NCBI GenBank assembly: GCA_030049955.1 | Contig: JASIJX010000080.1 | Location: 1-14,298, forward strand | Length of the DNA: 14,298 nucleotides | Reading direction: 5' to 3' | Origin: Acidobacteriaceae bacterium | Lineage (GTDB): Bacteria; Acidobacteriota; Terriglobia; Terriglobales; Acidobacteriaceae | In this document: one piece after another, positions 7,371 through 14,034 of the stretch | How positions within the stretch are numbered: the stretch's first letter is position 1 | Layout of the letters: each line of letters opens with the position of its first letter | Made by a program: the position numbers and the translations under genes | The notes under the pieces: generated by a model | Database searches by the model: none | Told to the model about the DNA's origin: nothing | What the model saw: only the letters and a program-made list of their open reading frames with translations

Positions 7371-7580
7371 ATGGATGAACTGGTTCAAACACTCAGCGAA
7401 AAGACGGGCCTGCCCGAGGACAAAGCACGTACGGCCGCGGACACCGTTGTTAACTTTATAAAGTCGAAGCTGCCGGAATCACTTCAAGGTCAGGTTGACA
7501 GCGCCCTGTCCGGCCAAGGCAGCCAAGGCAGCAGCATTACCGATCGTCTGGGAGGAATTTTAGGCAAGAAGGCAGCCTGA
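7371..7580 (+). CDS. Small soluble protein, function unknown
   Basis: The 69-residue product starts MDELVQTLSEKTGLPEDKA, has a predicted helical N-terminal half, then a Gly/Ser/Gln linker (about 47-55, SGQGSQGSS) and the short tail LGGILGKKAA. This build resembles small DUF2267/DUF937-like proteins, in which an N-terminal helical bundle precedes a glycine-rich tail ending in a GGILG motif. That assignment is tentative. The ribosome site AGGAGG lies 12 nt before the ATG, with an A-rich spacer. The stop is 13 nt before the GlsB-like gene, so the two form an operon. A stress-related role is suggested only by that partner. Confidence 0.75.
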   Translation: MDELVQTLSEKTGLPEDKARTAADTVVNFIKSKLPESLQGQVDSALSGQGSQGSSITDRLGGILGKKAA

Positions 7581-7593
7581 AATTGGAGTATCT

Positions 7594-7899
7594 ATGTTGA
7601 CTCTATTGTGGTGGATCGTCGTGGGCCTGATCGCGGGCTGGGCGACGGGAAAGATAATGGGCAGCGGTCGCGGGTTTCTGGCGGATATTCTCATTGGTAT
7701 CGCAGGCGCGATCGTTGGTGGCTGGATTATGCGCGCGGTCGGCTTTGCCGGGCGGGGAGGCATGATCTACACGATTTTGGTCGCGATCGGCGGCGCCATT
7801 GTGTTGACGTGGCTATATCGACTTATCACTGGCCGCCGCGGGCGCGGAACCGGACACGGAACCGGTAGCGGAGAAGGCGATATCCGAAGGGCAGCCTGA
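7594..7899 (+). CDS. GlsB/YeaQ/YmgE family stress-response membrane protein
   Basis: This 101-residue protein matches the family often labelled transglycosylase-associated. These are small inner-membrane proteins induced by general or osmotic stress in several bacteria, with no proven biochemical activity. The core LLWWIVVGLIAGWATGKIMG, then GFLADILIGIAGAIVGGWIM, then MIYTILVAIGGAIVLTWLYRL gives three glycine-rich membrane helices. The C-terminus (about 78-101) is a basic Gly/Arg tail, longer than in typical 80-90-residue members. GGAG at 7585-7588 gives a ribosome site with 5-nt spacing. It sits second in a unit with the 69-residue protein and ends 112 nt before a bidirectional terminator. 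Confidence 0.9.
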   Translation: MLTLLWWIVVGLIAGWATGKIMGSGRGFLADILIGIAGAIVGGWIMRAVGFAGRGGMIYTILVAIGGAIVLTWLYRLITGRRGRGTGHGTGSGEGDIRRAA

Positions 7900-8011
7900 A
7901 CGCACCGACAGCCGGCGCGCGACGGGAATCGTATCGAGGACGTGGGTGGCGCAACCACGAAGTGGAGGGTTCTGCGCCTCGAGCTGAGGCCCAGGCACGC
8001 CCCTCATGCAA

Positions 8012-8034
8012 AAGCCCCGCTTGCGGCGGGGCTT
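8012..8034. terminator. Bidirectional terminator between GlsB-like and GvpL/F genes
   Basis: A perfect 9-bp stem AAGCCCCGC (8012-8020) / GCGGGGCTT (8026-8034) surrounds a 5-nt loop. On the plus strand GTTG follows. On the minus strand the stem ends in CTTTTGC. It lies between convergent genes and can serve both. Confidence 0.8.
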
Positions 8035-8060
8035 GTTGCAGATTGTGCGAATTGTGCGCG

Positions 8061-8876
8061 TCAGGCCATTACGGGCATGGTGATAACTGGCGTGGCGGCT
8101 GGGGCGACTGCAGCGCCTGGGATGGGCGTGGAGTGTTGAGGCTGGGCGTGGCCGCTGCGGGTCAAGCGGTGGACGAAGTGGTAGGGCGGCCAGGGTCCGC
8201 TAACCTGCATATGGCACTCGCGCATGGTGGCGCTGGTAGTGGCAAATTTGTTCTGGTAACGCTCGACGTGCTTGCGCTCGATGAGGTGGGCGATGTCGAG
8301 CACCATTTTGCCGTTTTCGGTCAGCCGGCAGCTCACATCCTCGTCGAGGGGGATGAACATGCGGTGCATCTGGAAACTGACGGCGCGGGCGCGGGTCTGG
8401 CGCTCGCGGGTGCGGACGGCGGTTTCGCGCAAGTTGCTTAAGTAGCCGCGGCCTACGCCCGAGACCGCGAGGTGACGCTCGATCTCCTTCGTGCAGCAGT
8501 CGTCGACGAAGATCCTGAGGTGCATCTCGGCCTTGCCGCGGAGCTTTTCGATGTTGCCGAGGAACTGGCGCTGGTTGGAGCGGATGGACTTGCGGAGCGA
8601 TTCGTCGTCGTTGAAGACGGTGCCGAAGCGGAAGGGAAGCACGGTGGAATGCTGGAAGCAGTCGGCGATGACGCGGGCGTGATCGACGCCGGACTTCTGG
8701 CCGAGAGCTTCGTTCGGGTTGTGCTCACTGACAATGACGGCTAGATCGCTGGCGGGGTAGAGGAAGACCTGGTTTCCGCTTACGCCGAGCACAGACTCCA
8801 TAGGTACGGGTTTGCGATGACGGGCCAATTCCGGAAAGGCTTGCTTTTCACCGATGCAGTAGGCATACCATGCCAT
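8061..8876 (-). CDS. GvpL/GvpF family protein, solitary
   Basis: The 271-residue product matches the GvpL/GvpF gas vesicle protein family, accessory proteins in gas vesicle assembly. Typical segments are MAWYAYCIGE at the start, DLAVIVSE (44-51), the central HARVIADCFQHSTVLPFRFGTVF (66-88), the LRGKAEMHLRIFV strand (112-124), GRGYLSNLR (142-150) and the diagnostic GPWPPYHFV (227-235). An Ala/Pro-rich tail of about 35 residues follows. The ATG at 8876 has GGAG 9 nt upstream, and residues encoded further upstream do not fit the family. No gvpA shell gene or other gvp gene lies in the window, so real gas vesicle formation is doubtful. Lone GvpL/F-like proteins of unknown role occur elsewhere in bacteria. 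Confidence 0.88.
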   Translation of the reverse strand: MAWYAYCIGEKQAFPELARHRKPVPMESVLGVSGNQVFLYPASDLAVIVSEHNPNEALGQKSGVDHARVIADCFQHSTVLPFRFGTVFNDDESLRKSIRSNQRQFLGNIEKLRGKAEMHLRIFVDDCCTKEIERHLAVSGVGRGYLSNLRETAVRTRERQTRARAVSFQMHRMFIPLDEDVSCRLTENGKMVLDIAHLIERKHVERYQNKFATTSATMRECHMQVSGPWPPYHFVHRLTRSGHAQPQHSTPIPGAAVAPAATPVITMPVMA

Positions 8877-9239
8877 GGCGAGACACTCCATTCGCGCACG
8901 CTGCAGCCGGACAGCGCCGCTTGTTCGTGAAGCTCTGTGAACTTGGGAACAACTGCATGCATAGTGGGACTGATCGCAGGGTCTATTTAGGTGGGTCACC
9001 CTGGTTATTTGAAACTGGAAGAATACTAGACCGCCGAAAATACGACTGGCAACACCCTTGGGTCACAAAGTTGCTGAAGGTGAGCTAAAGGGACCGAAAT
9101 CGCTTTCATGTTATGAACAAATAGCGCTAGGATATGGAACGGACTGCACCAAAAGTGTGGCGATATATCGATTTGTCGGGTCGGGACCGTCCGAGAGGGG
9201 CTGAGACCCGCTGCAGGGTGGGCGGCCCAGAGTCTGAAT
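8877..9239. other. 363-nt spacer with no recognisable gene
   Basis: The spacer lies between two minus-strand genes. A plus-strand frame at 8870-9088 overlaps the GvpL/F start and lacks a ribosome site. Short elements seen are a 10-bp palindrome CGATATATCG at 9161-9170, CTGAATTCAG at 9234-9243 across the next stop codon, and GGGTCAC twice (near 8992 and 9059). None is strong enough to name. It must hold the GvpL/F promoter, which I could not place. Confidence 0.5.
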
Positions 9240-9800
9240 TCAGTGCAGAATGCGCTCGATGTGCAGAACCAGCGCCAGATTGAGCAGGACGGAGAGAATC
9301 AGCAGCGCGAGGGTGACGAAGGCGACGACATTGACCTTTTTACCCGCTTTTTTGAAGGCGGCGAGAAGTTCCTGGTGCTCGAGCGCGGTGCGGTCGGTGG
9401 CTTCGCGGACGGTTTCCAGCCGCTGATCGAGACGTTTAAGGGCAAGGTTCTGGTCGGCAAGCTGGTCGCGCAGCTCGCGGTTTTGGGTTTGCAGCCTAGT
9501 GATGCTCTCTTCGACGGGGGCCAGGTTGACGGGCGGTGCGGGTTTGGCGGACTGCGGTGCGAGCACGTTGGCCACGGCGGCGGCGATATTGCCGTCGAGC
9601 AGGGGCAGCAGGCGGGGGAGATATGGTACGGCTGCCCGCAGTGCGTGGACTGCGCGGCGCAGAGTTGAGGAGGGCTGGACGGCTTCGGACTGGGCGATGG
9701 GAGCGGGAGATGGGGCGAGGGGCGGTTCCAGGCACGGTTCTAGGGACGGTTCCAGGGACGGCTGCTGGCTGGCTGGACGAAGCTCCTCTGCGTTGCTCAT
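9240..9800 (-). CDS. Coiled-coil protein with C-terminal membrane anchor
   Basis: The family of this 186-residue protein is not recognised. The N-terminal region (about 10-45) is Pro/Ser/Glu-rich and contains tetrapeptide repeats SLEP-SLEP-CLEP. A short hydrophobic/amphipathic block follows (about 48-82, AVPYLPRLLPLLDGNIAAAVANVL). Residues 95-150 are charged with heptad-like leucine spacing and should form a coiled coil. One hydrophobic helix (about 157-179) lies almost at the C-terminus, leaving seven residues after it. That layout suggests a tail-anchored protein with most of its mass in the cytoplasm, though topology is not proven. AGGAGG lies 12 nt before the ATG at 9800. It is divergent from sodC and appears monocistronic. 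Confidence 0.7.
   Translation of the reverse strand: MSNAEELRPASQQPSLEPSLEPCLEPPLAPSPAPIAQSEAVQPSSTLRRAVHALRAAVPYLPRLLPLLDGNIAAAVANVLAPQSAKPAPPVNLAPVEESITRLQTQNRELRDQLADQNLALKRLDQRLETVREATDRTALEHQELLAAFKKAGKKVNVVAFVTLALLILSVLLNLALVLHIERILH
9723..9758 (-). repeat. Three tandem 12-bp repeats inside the coiled-coil gene
   Basis: On the plus strand the units are GGTTCCAGGCAC, GGTTCTAGGGAC and GGTTCCAGGGAC, followed by a decayed copy. They encode the tetrapeptide repeat (S/C)LEP near the N-terminus. The unit is a multiple of three, so copy number can change without breaking the frame. Confidence 0.85.
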
Positions 9801-9969
9801 TAACTATCCGTTCCTCCTGGCCGACCTTACGGGGTTATATACAGCCTATAACTCATCGCTGACGCATTGGCACCGAGTGCGACGCGAGCTCATTTGGCGC
9901 GATGCGGTTTCTTTTATTGTGCAACGCGCAAAAGGCAAACACGAGCGACATCAGCCGGAGGCCCGGAGA

Positions 9970-9975
9970 TATGAT
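9970..9975 (+). promoter_or_regulatory. Possible -10 element of sodC
   Basis: TATGAT matches five of six bases of the -10 consensus and lies 28 nt before the sodC start. A partial -35 (GCGACA, 9945-9950) sits at a long 19-nt spacing. It is plausible, but no better than other candidates by eye. Confidence 0.3.
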
Positions 9976-10003
9976 AGTGACATTCGGCCCCGGGAGGAAA
10001 CTT

Positions 10004-10516
10004 ATGAACAACAAGTTTCTCGCTCTGGCGATTGCCGGTCTAATGATCGGCACTCTTCACGCGGCGGCCCAGTCGGTCACCGTCCATTTGCAGGACTCCA
10101 AAGGACAGGGCGTCGGCACGGCGATTCTGAGCGAATCCCATGGCAGTGTGGTCATTCGGCTGGATCTCAAAGACCTGCCGCCCGGCGAACACGCCTTGCA
10201 TATTCATTCCGTGGCCAAGTGCGAAGGGCCCACATTCGAGTCTGCGGGTCCACACTTTAACCCTGAGCATAAGCAACATGGACTTGAGAATCCTCAGGGG
10301 CCGCATGCCGGCGATTTGCCGAACATCACTGTGAAGCCCGACGGGACCGTCAAGACCACCATTCGAGCCACACACGTAACTATGGGCGCCGGTGATCATT
10401 CCGTGTTTGCCAATGGCGGCACAGCTCTAGTTATTCACGCCAAACCTGACGATATGAAGACCGATCCAACGGGCAACGCCGGCGACCGAATTGCGTGCGG
10501 ATTAATCACCCAATGA
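10004..10516 (+). CDS. sodC: Cu,Zn superoxide dismutase, exported
   Basis: The 170-residue enzyme dismutates superoxide outside the cytoplasm. A Sec signal peptide covers about residues 1-22 ([16 protein letters not shown]...AAA). All metal ligands of the family are visible: His66 and His68 (HALHIHS), His84 (GPHFNP), His92, His101 and Asp104 (PHAGDLPN), and His145 (VIHAKPDD). The structural disulfide pair Cys73 and Cys165 and the active-site Arg162 (GDRIACG) are also present, so the enzyme should be active. The ATG at 10004 has GGAGG (9993-9997) at 6-nt spacing. A longer frame from 9902 would bury the signal peptide behind 34 residues and is rejected. The DUF502 gene follows 172 nt downstream on the same strand. 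Confidence 0.95.
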   Translation: MNNKFLALAIAGLMIGTLHAAAQSVTVHLQDSKGQGVGTAILSESHGSVVIRLDLKDLPPGEHALHIHSVAKCEGPTFESAGPHFNPEHKQHGLENPQGPHAGDLPNITVKPDGTVKTTIRATHVTMGAGDHSVFANGGTALVIHAKPDDMKTDPTGNAGDRIACGLITQ

Positions 10517-10688
10517 GCCATGTGATGGCGGGCCTCAGATATGAAACGCTTCGTTTCCGTGCCAAACGGAATGGCAGCGTTCAGCTGCTGTCGGCGGTTC
10601 GGCGAGGACGGACAGCGTTTGCGGGCCGTGTTACGATGAGCCGTAAGCCTTGTAAATTGTGCCGCTTGGGCACCCGCCGGGAGGAAGA
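10517..10688 (+). other. 172-nt spacer with several small stem-loops
   Basis: The spacer between sodC and the DUF502 gene contains GAAACG-CTT-CGTTTC (10543-10557), the overlapping and mutually exclusive TTCCGT-GCCAA-ACGGAA (10555-10571), and a 5-bp stem GCAGC/GCTGC shortly after. No T tract follows any of them. They could end sodC transcripts or be chance. No gene fits here. Confidence 0.4.
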
Positions 10689-11366
10689 GTGAAGCGCGTC
10701 GCCAACCGTACATTGCGCAGCCTGCAGAGCAGTATTCTGGCCGGCATCCTGACGATTGGGCCGCTCTTTGTCACCTGGCTGATTTTCAGTTTTCTGCTGG
10801 AGGAGCTGGCCAAGGCCGGAATGCCGGTGGTACGGCTGCTGGCGGCCGTATTTCCGCAGGTGTGGCTGGCCAAGCCGTGGATGCAGTCGGCGGTCGCGAT
10901 TATCCTCACGCTGGTGGTGCTGTGGGTGGTGGGCCGGCTCACGTCGCTGGTCATCGGGCGGCAGGCGTTCAATCTGTTTGAGGCGGTGCTGGAGCGGCTG
11001 CCGTTTGTGGCCAAGGTTTATACCTCGGTGCGGCAACTGCTCGATACCATGATGGCCAAAAAGGAGAGCAGCCAGCGCGTGGTGCTGGTGGATTTTCCCA
11101 TCCCCGGGCAGAAGAGCATTGGGTTCCTGACGCGGACGCTGACGGATACGGCGACGGGGGAACTGCTGGCCGCGGTGCTGCTGCCGAACGCCATCAATCC
11201 GACGTCGGCGTTTTTGCAGGTGCTGCCGATGTCGCGGGTGATTGAGACTGATCTCAGCATGGAGCAGGCGATGAGCATGCTGATGACCGGCGGCGCGGTG
11301 GGGCCGGAGACGATTGAGTACTCGCGGCCGGCGGAGTTAGAAAAAGAAGAAGCTACGCGGCTCTGA
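10689..11366 (+). CDS. DUF502 family membrane protein
   Basis: The 225-residue protein belongs to DUF502, a family also seen in plants as LIKE-COV proteins, with no established biochemical function. Two membrane segments lie at about residues 17-40 (AGILTIGPLFVTWLIFSFLLEEL) and 66-90. The conserved soluble part then begins: LPFVAKVYTSVRQLLDTM (104-121), VVLVDFPIPGQKSIGFLT (131-148), and LLPNAINPTSAFLQVLPMSRV (164-184) with MTGGAVGPETIEY near the end. I start it at the GTG at 10689 because GGGAGG (10679-10684) sits 4 nt upstream. A GTG at 10659 has no ribosome site. Its last 14 bp overlap the end of the convergent higA gene. Confidence 0.88.
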   Translation: MKRVANRTLRSLQSSILAGILTIGPLFVTWLIFSFLLEELAKAGMPVVRLLAAVFPQVWLAKPWMQSAVAIILTLVVLWVVGRLTSLVIGRQAFNLFEAVLERLPFVAKVYTSVRQLLDTMMAKKESSQRVVLVDFPIPGQKSIGFLTRTLTDTATGELLAAVLLPNAINPTSAFLQVLPMSRVIETDLSMEQAMSMLMTGGAVGPETIEYSRPAELEKEEATRL

Positions 11367-11664
11367 CCTTGGGCTTGATACGGGGCTTGATTCGAGCGAG
11401 AGATTTGTCTTTGGCGGCCAGCCAGAGATCGTGATCCATCTGAAGGCTCAGCCAGAACTGCGGCGAATTGCCAAAGTAGGCGCTGAGGCGCATGGCTGTA
11501 TCGGCTGTGATCGAACGCTTGCAACGCACGATATCGTTCACGCGCGGGGCGGAAATGTGCAACTCTCTGGCCAGACGGTAGCTGGAGAGTCCCAGCGGCT
11601 CCATGAATTCCGTCTTCAGGATGTCGCCGGGGTGGATGGAGTACGCAAAGGGGATCTTCTTCAT
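11353..11664 (-). CDS. higA: HigA family antitoxin, XRE-type DNA-binding protein
   Basis: The 103-residue protein is the antitoxin and autorepressor of a HigBA module. It has the family opening HPGDILKTEFMEPLGLSSYRLARELHIS, then the recognition helix SAPRVNDIVRCKRSITADTAMRLSAYFGNSPQFWLSLQ and an unusual basic tail (about 88-103, RIKPRIKPKVRAA). The start ATG overlaps the stop of the upstream toxin frame (ATGA, 11661-11664). AGGAG (11670-11674) gives a ribosome site at 5-nt spacing. Gene order toxin-antitoxin is normal for higBA. It looks intact although its toxin partner is broken. Its end overlaps the DUF502 gene tail-to-tail by 14 bp. Confidence 0.93.
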   Translation of the reverse strand: MKKIPFAYSIHPGDILKTEFMEPLGLSSYRLARELHISAPRVNDIVRCKRSITADTAMRLSAYFGNSPQFWLSLQMDHDLWLAAKDKSLARIKPRIKPKVRAA

Positions 11665-11956
11665 ATGGGCTCCTGGTGATAGTCGACGACCTCGACGTTA
11701 TATGCGTTTCCCTCGCCCCATACAAAACAGATACGGAACTGATCGTTCACCCGGATGCTGAACTGGCCCTTGCGTCTGCGCTCTGAGCGGTTCAAGCCGA
11801 TTCCCGGGAGGCGATGTCAGGTCGGCCAGTTGAAATGCCCGGTGCAGCATGTGCAGCTTCTTCAATGCTGAGGTTTCTAAGATTAGCTGGAATGCGGCGA
11901 CTCTTTCCGATATCCCATAACAGCTCCGTGTCGGCGTCCGCGAAGCTCTTGATCAC
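11661..11956 (-). pseudogene. higB: higB toxin (RelE superfamily), broken by two frame changes
   Basis: HigB toxins are ribosome-dependent mRNA endonucleases. Three frames must be joined to recover the family. Frame one (11956-11873) begins VIKSFADADTELLWDIGKSR and ends PANLRN. Frame two (11865-11782) gives LKKLHMLHRAFQLADLTSPP then GNRLEPLR. Frame three (11780-11661) gives GQFSIRVNDQFRICFVWGEG and ends VEVVDYHQEPI. The region is 296 bp, and removing one base at each junction gives 294 bp, an intact 97-residue toxin plus stop, so two single-base insertions are the simplest history. As it stands, the first frame stops after 54 codons. The GTG start at 11956 has no ribosome site and lies about where transcription should begin. 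Neither junction is in a homopolymer, which makes base-calling error less likely but not excluded. Confidence 0.85.
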
Positions 11957-11962
11957 ATTGCC

Positions 11963-11991
11963 ATATTAACGAATGTCGTTCATAACGACAA
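11963..11991 (-). promoter_or_regulatory. sigma70-like promoter of higBA
   Basis: On the minus strand TTGTCG (11991-11986) and TAATAT (11968-11963) are separated by exactly 17 nt. They match three and four consensus bases respectively. Transcription would begin at about the GTG start of higB, implying a leaderless message. The whole element lies inside or beside the palindrome described separately. Confidence 0.5.
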
Positions 11992-11997
11992 GCGTTA
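11967..11997. promoter_or_regulatory. 31-bp imperfect palindrome, probable HigA operator
   Basis: The inner arms TGTCGTT (11974-11980) and AACGACA (11984-11990) flank CAT. After a 2-nt mismatch the outer arms TAACG (11967-11971) and CGTTA (11993-11997) also pair, so 12 of 14 arm positions match. It covers the promoter and ends on the stop codon of the flippase-like gene. Autorepression through such a site is the known mode for HigA, but binding here is inferred. Confidence 0.7.
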
Positions 11998-13134
11998 CGA
12001 CGCGGCGCTTGCGTCTACGCCGTGTTGCGCGTCGAGTTCCCCTTCGGCTGCTTCTTCCGCGTGCTCGCTTTCGATCGTGACTTTCCGCAGGCTCACGTCT
12101 TCAAACTGCGCCCAGGCAAGCCCGACGGGAGTGATGCTGAGGAAGGTGACCAGCAGCAAGGTTGCAGCGCAGGCTGTAGCAGCCTCCGGCGTGGCGCCAA
12201 AGAAGCTGCCCAGCGCCGCGGCTACGATGGCGATCTGCGAAAACCAGCCTAGCACCGGGAGCTGCACCACGCTCACGCCACCGCTTATTGCAAGGAGCAG
12301 GATCGACTTGGGCACGCTGAGGTTGGCCAGCGCGGGGCTGGCTGTGAAGGCGCGGGCAGTTTCGAGATAAGAGAGTGTGATGAGCGCCCACATGGCGAGC
12401 GAGAGCGAGGCCGCGATGCCGAAGTCGGCAAGGTTGCGCACCGCGCCCAGGCCGGAGTGGAAGGTGCGGATCTTATGCGCGATGGCGTGGCCGGCTTTGC
12501 GCGGGACCAGCGGGCCTTCAAAGAATCGCGCTACAGCGCCGCCGGAAAGGCGCAGCAGGGCGAGAATAAGCACGGCGATGAGCGTGAGGAGAAGCGCGCC
12601 AAAACGGGTGATGATGGCGCCCAGCACCGGCGAGTGCTGCATGAGCGGAGCAAGCGCGCGCGCGACGAAGCCGGCGTGACCGCCGGCGACAACGGCTTGC
12701 GCCGATGGCAGCCAAAGCAGTGCCAGCGAGATGAGGACGGCCATGGAGCCGAAGTCAAACAGGCGCTCGACGATGTAGACGGCGATCTGCGTGCTCAGCG
12801 GCAAGCCGGTTTTCCTGGCCACCAGGTAGGGGCGCACGGGATCGGCTACGCGGCCGATGAGCGCCACGGCGGTAAAGCCCATCACCTGCGTGCCGGTGAG
12901 CGAGAAGAGCGGGACGCGCTTGTTATGCCGCAGCAGCATGGCCCAGCGCGCGGAGCGGAAGACGTAGCCGGCATAAATGCAGAGGATGCCGATGGCGATT
13001 TTTCGCCAGTCGGCCATGGCGAGCTGGGCACGGAAGAGGCCGAAATCGAAGTGAATGCGGTGCCGTGCCCAGACGGCGACGCCAGCCAGCGCGGCCAGCA
13101 CGATCAAGCTAAGAAGCCATTGGTGTTTTTTCAA
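11995..13134 (-). CDS. Flippase-like membrane protein (LPG_synthase_TM family)
   Basis: The 379-residue multi-pass protein resembles the membrane domain of lysylphosphatidylglycerol synthase and the YbhN/AglD-like group. Members act in flipping or transferring lipid-linked groups. The conserved region GFTAVALIGRVADPVRPYLVARKTG (about 86-110) and QIAVYIVERLFD (116-127) is the family hallmark. About eight hydrophobic segments are visible. GGVSVVQLPVLGWFSQ (about 290-305) corresponds to the second conserved block. The C-terminal 30 residues are acidic and soluble. No catalytic C-terminal transferase domain is attached, so it is not a full MprF. The start is a TTG at 13134 with GGAG 5-6 nt upstream, and no ATG precedes residue 40. 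It follows the lytic transglycosylase gene by 73 nt on the same strand. Confidence 0.85.
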   Translation of the reverse strand: MKKHQWLLSLIVLAALAGVAVWARHRIHFDFGLFRAQLAMADWRKIAIGILCIYAGYVFRSARWAMLLRHNKRVPLFSLTGTQVMGFTAVALIGRVADPVRPYLVARKTGLPLSTQIAVYIVERLFDFGSMAVLISLALLWLPSAQAVVAGGHAGFVARALAPLMQHSPVLGAIITRFGALLLTLIAVLILALLRLSGGAVARFFEGPLVPRKAGHAIAHKIRTFHSGLGAVRNLADFGIAASLSLAMWALITLSYLETARAFTASPALANLSVPKSILLLAISGGVSVVQLPVLGWFSQIAIVAAALGSFFGATPEAATACAATLLLVTFLSITPVGLAWAQFEDVSLRKVTIESEHAEEAAEGELDAQHGVDASAAS

Positions 13135-13207
13135 GCGTTCTCCGGACGTACGCGCCCTCTATGAGTGTATGGGATGGCGGCGCGAATGCGGAGATGGCTG
13201 GCGGATC

Positions 13208-14014
13208 TCAACACGCGGCAGTCTGCTGCGCAGTTGTGCCTGGAGCTTCGGTCCTGGCTTGGGCTTCGCGGGCGAGCACGCGGCGGTTGAACTCGTGGAT
13301 GACCCGGGCCACGTAGGCGCGCGTTTCGCGGTAGGGCGGAATGCCGTGGTACTTGTCGACCGCCTGCGGGCCGGCATTGTAGGCGGCCAGGGCCAGGGCC
13401 AGATTGTTGTGATAGCGGGTGAGCAGCGCATCGAGATACGCGGAACCGCCAAGCACGTTTTCGCCGGGCGAGAAGCTATCGGCCACGCCAAGCCTGGCGG
13501 CCGTGGCCGGCATCAACTGCATAAGCCCCTGCGCGCCGGCGCGGCTTACGGCGTGGGCATTGCCATCGCTCTCGGCCTTTACCACGCTGGCCAGCAGATC
13601 AACGTCCACGTTGTGCGCCTGACCTGCGCGGGCCAGCATCTCATTCAGGTCGGCTGCGTTCAGCTTTGCGTTTTGCGTGCTCGCCGGAGCATGCTCGAAG
13701 GTCTGTCCGTGGGGACCATTGAGCGGTGCAGCCTTAGGCTGGGCGTTGGGCTGGGCGGGAGGCTGGACAGTAGGCGGATCGGCGACAGTCTGGAAGCCGG
13801 CTATCTGGTCGGGCGCGAACTCGATGTAGCTGTCTTCGCCTGCGCCTTGGTAGAGGCGCACGCGGCCGTCGATCTGCGCATGATGAGTGCAATGCTCGAC
13901 GAAGCCGTTTGTGAGGGTCACGAGTTCCGCGGCGCGGGCAGCCGGCACTGTAGCCGCAGAGGCAGCCAGCGCCATAGCGATGATGAGTTTTGTCTTACGC
14001 AAGATCGAACGCAA
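13208..14014 (-). CDS. Secreted lytic transglycosylase (SLT domain)
   Basis: The 268-residue product should cleave peptidoglycan between MurNAc and GlcNAc. A signal peptide covers about residues 1-28 (basic MRSILRKTK, hydrophobic core, AARA). A short N-terminal domain with Cys (EHCTHHAQ) is followed by an Ala/Pro/Gln linker (about 79-100). The C-terminal SLT domain (about 138-240) shows VVKAESDGNAHAVSRAGAQG with catalytic Glu148, GLMQLMP (163-169) and LAAYNAGPQAVDKYHGIPPY. The start is a TTG at 14014, 10 nt after AGGAG. A longer in-frame reading to 14212 overlaps the upstream hydrolase gene and would hide the signal peptide. It begins 20 nt after the HAD gene and probably shares its transcript. 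Confidence 0.9.
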   Translation of the reverse strand: MRSILRKTKLIIAMALAASAATVPAARAAELVTLTNGFVEHCTHHAQIDGRVRLYQGAGEDSYIEFAPDQIAGFQTVADPPTVQPPAQPNAQPKAAPLNGPHGQTFEHAPASTQNAKLNAADLNEMLARAGQAHNVDVDLLASVVKAESDGNAHAVSRAGAQGLMQLMPATAARLGVADSFSPGENVLGGSAYLDALLTRYHNNLALALAAYNAGPQAVDKYHGIPPYRETRAYVARVIHEFNRRVLAREAQARTEAPGTTAQQTAAC

Positions 14015-14034
14015 TCCTGAACTGCTCCTAAATC

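Noticed and set aside
7178..7378. 66-codon plus-strand frame before the 69-residue gene
   Set aside because: It overlaps the next gene, has no spaced ribosome site, and is Arg/Lys/His-rich with no protein-like pattern.
9181..9225. Possible TPP riboswitch, from CTGAGA followed by ACCC near 9200
   Set aside because: The rest of the thi-box (CCTGATCTGG and the CCAGCGTAGGGA block) is absent, and no thiamine gene follows.
11018..11725. 235-codon minus-strand frame across higA and the DUF502 end
   Set aside because: It is in a different frame from HigA, is Ser/Arg-rich, and overlaps two recognised genes.
11661..11956. Programmed ribosomal frameshifting in higB
   Set aside because: Neither junction shows a slippery heptamer or downstream pseudoknot, and two successive shifts would be needed. 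Decay or sequence error is simpler.
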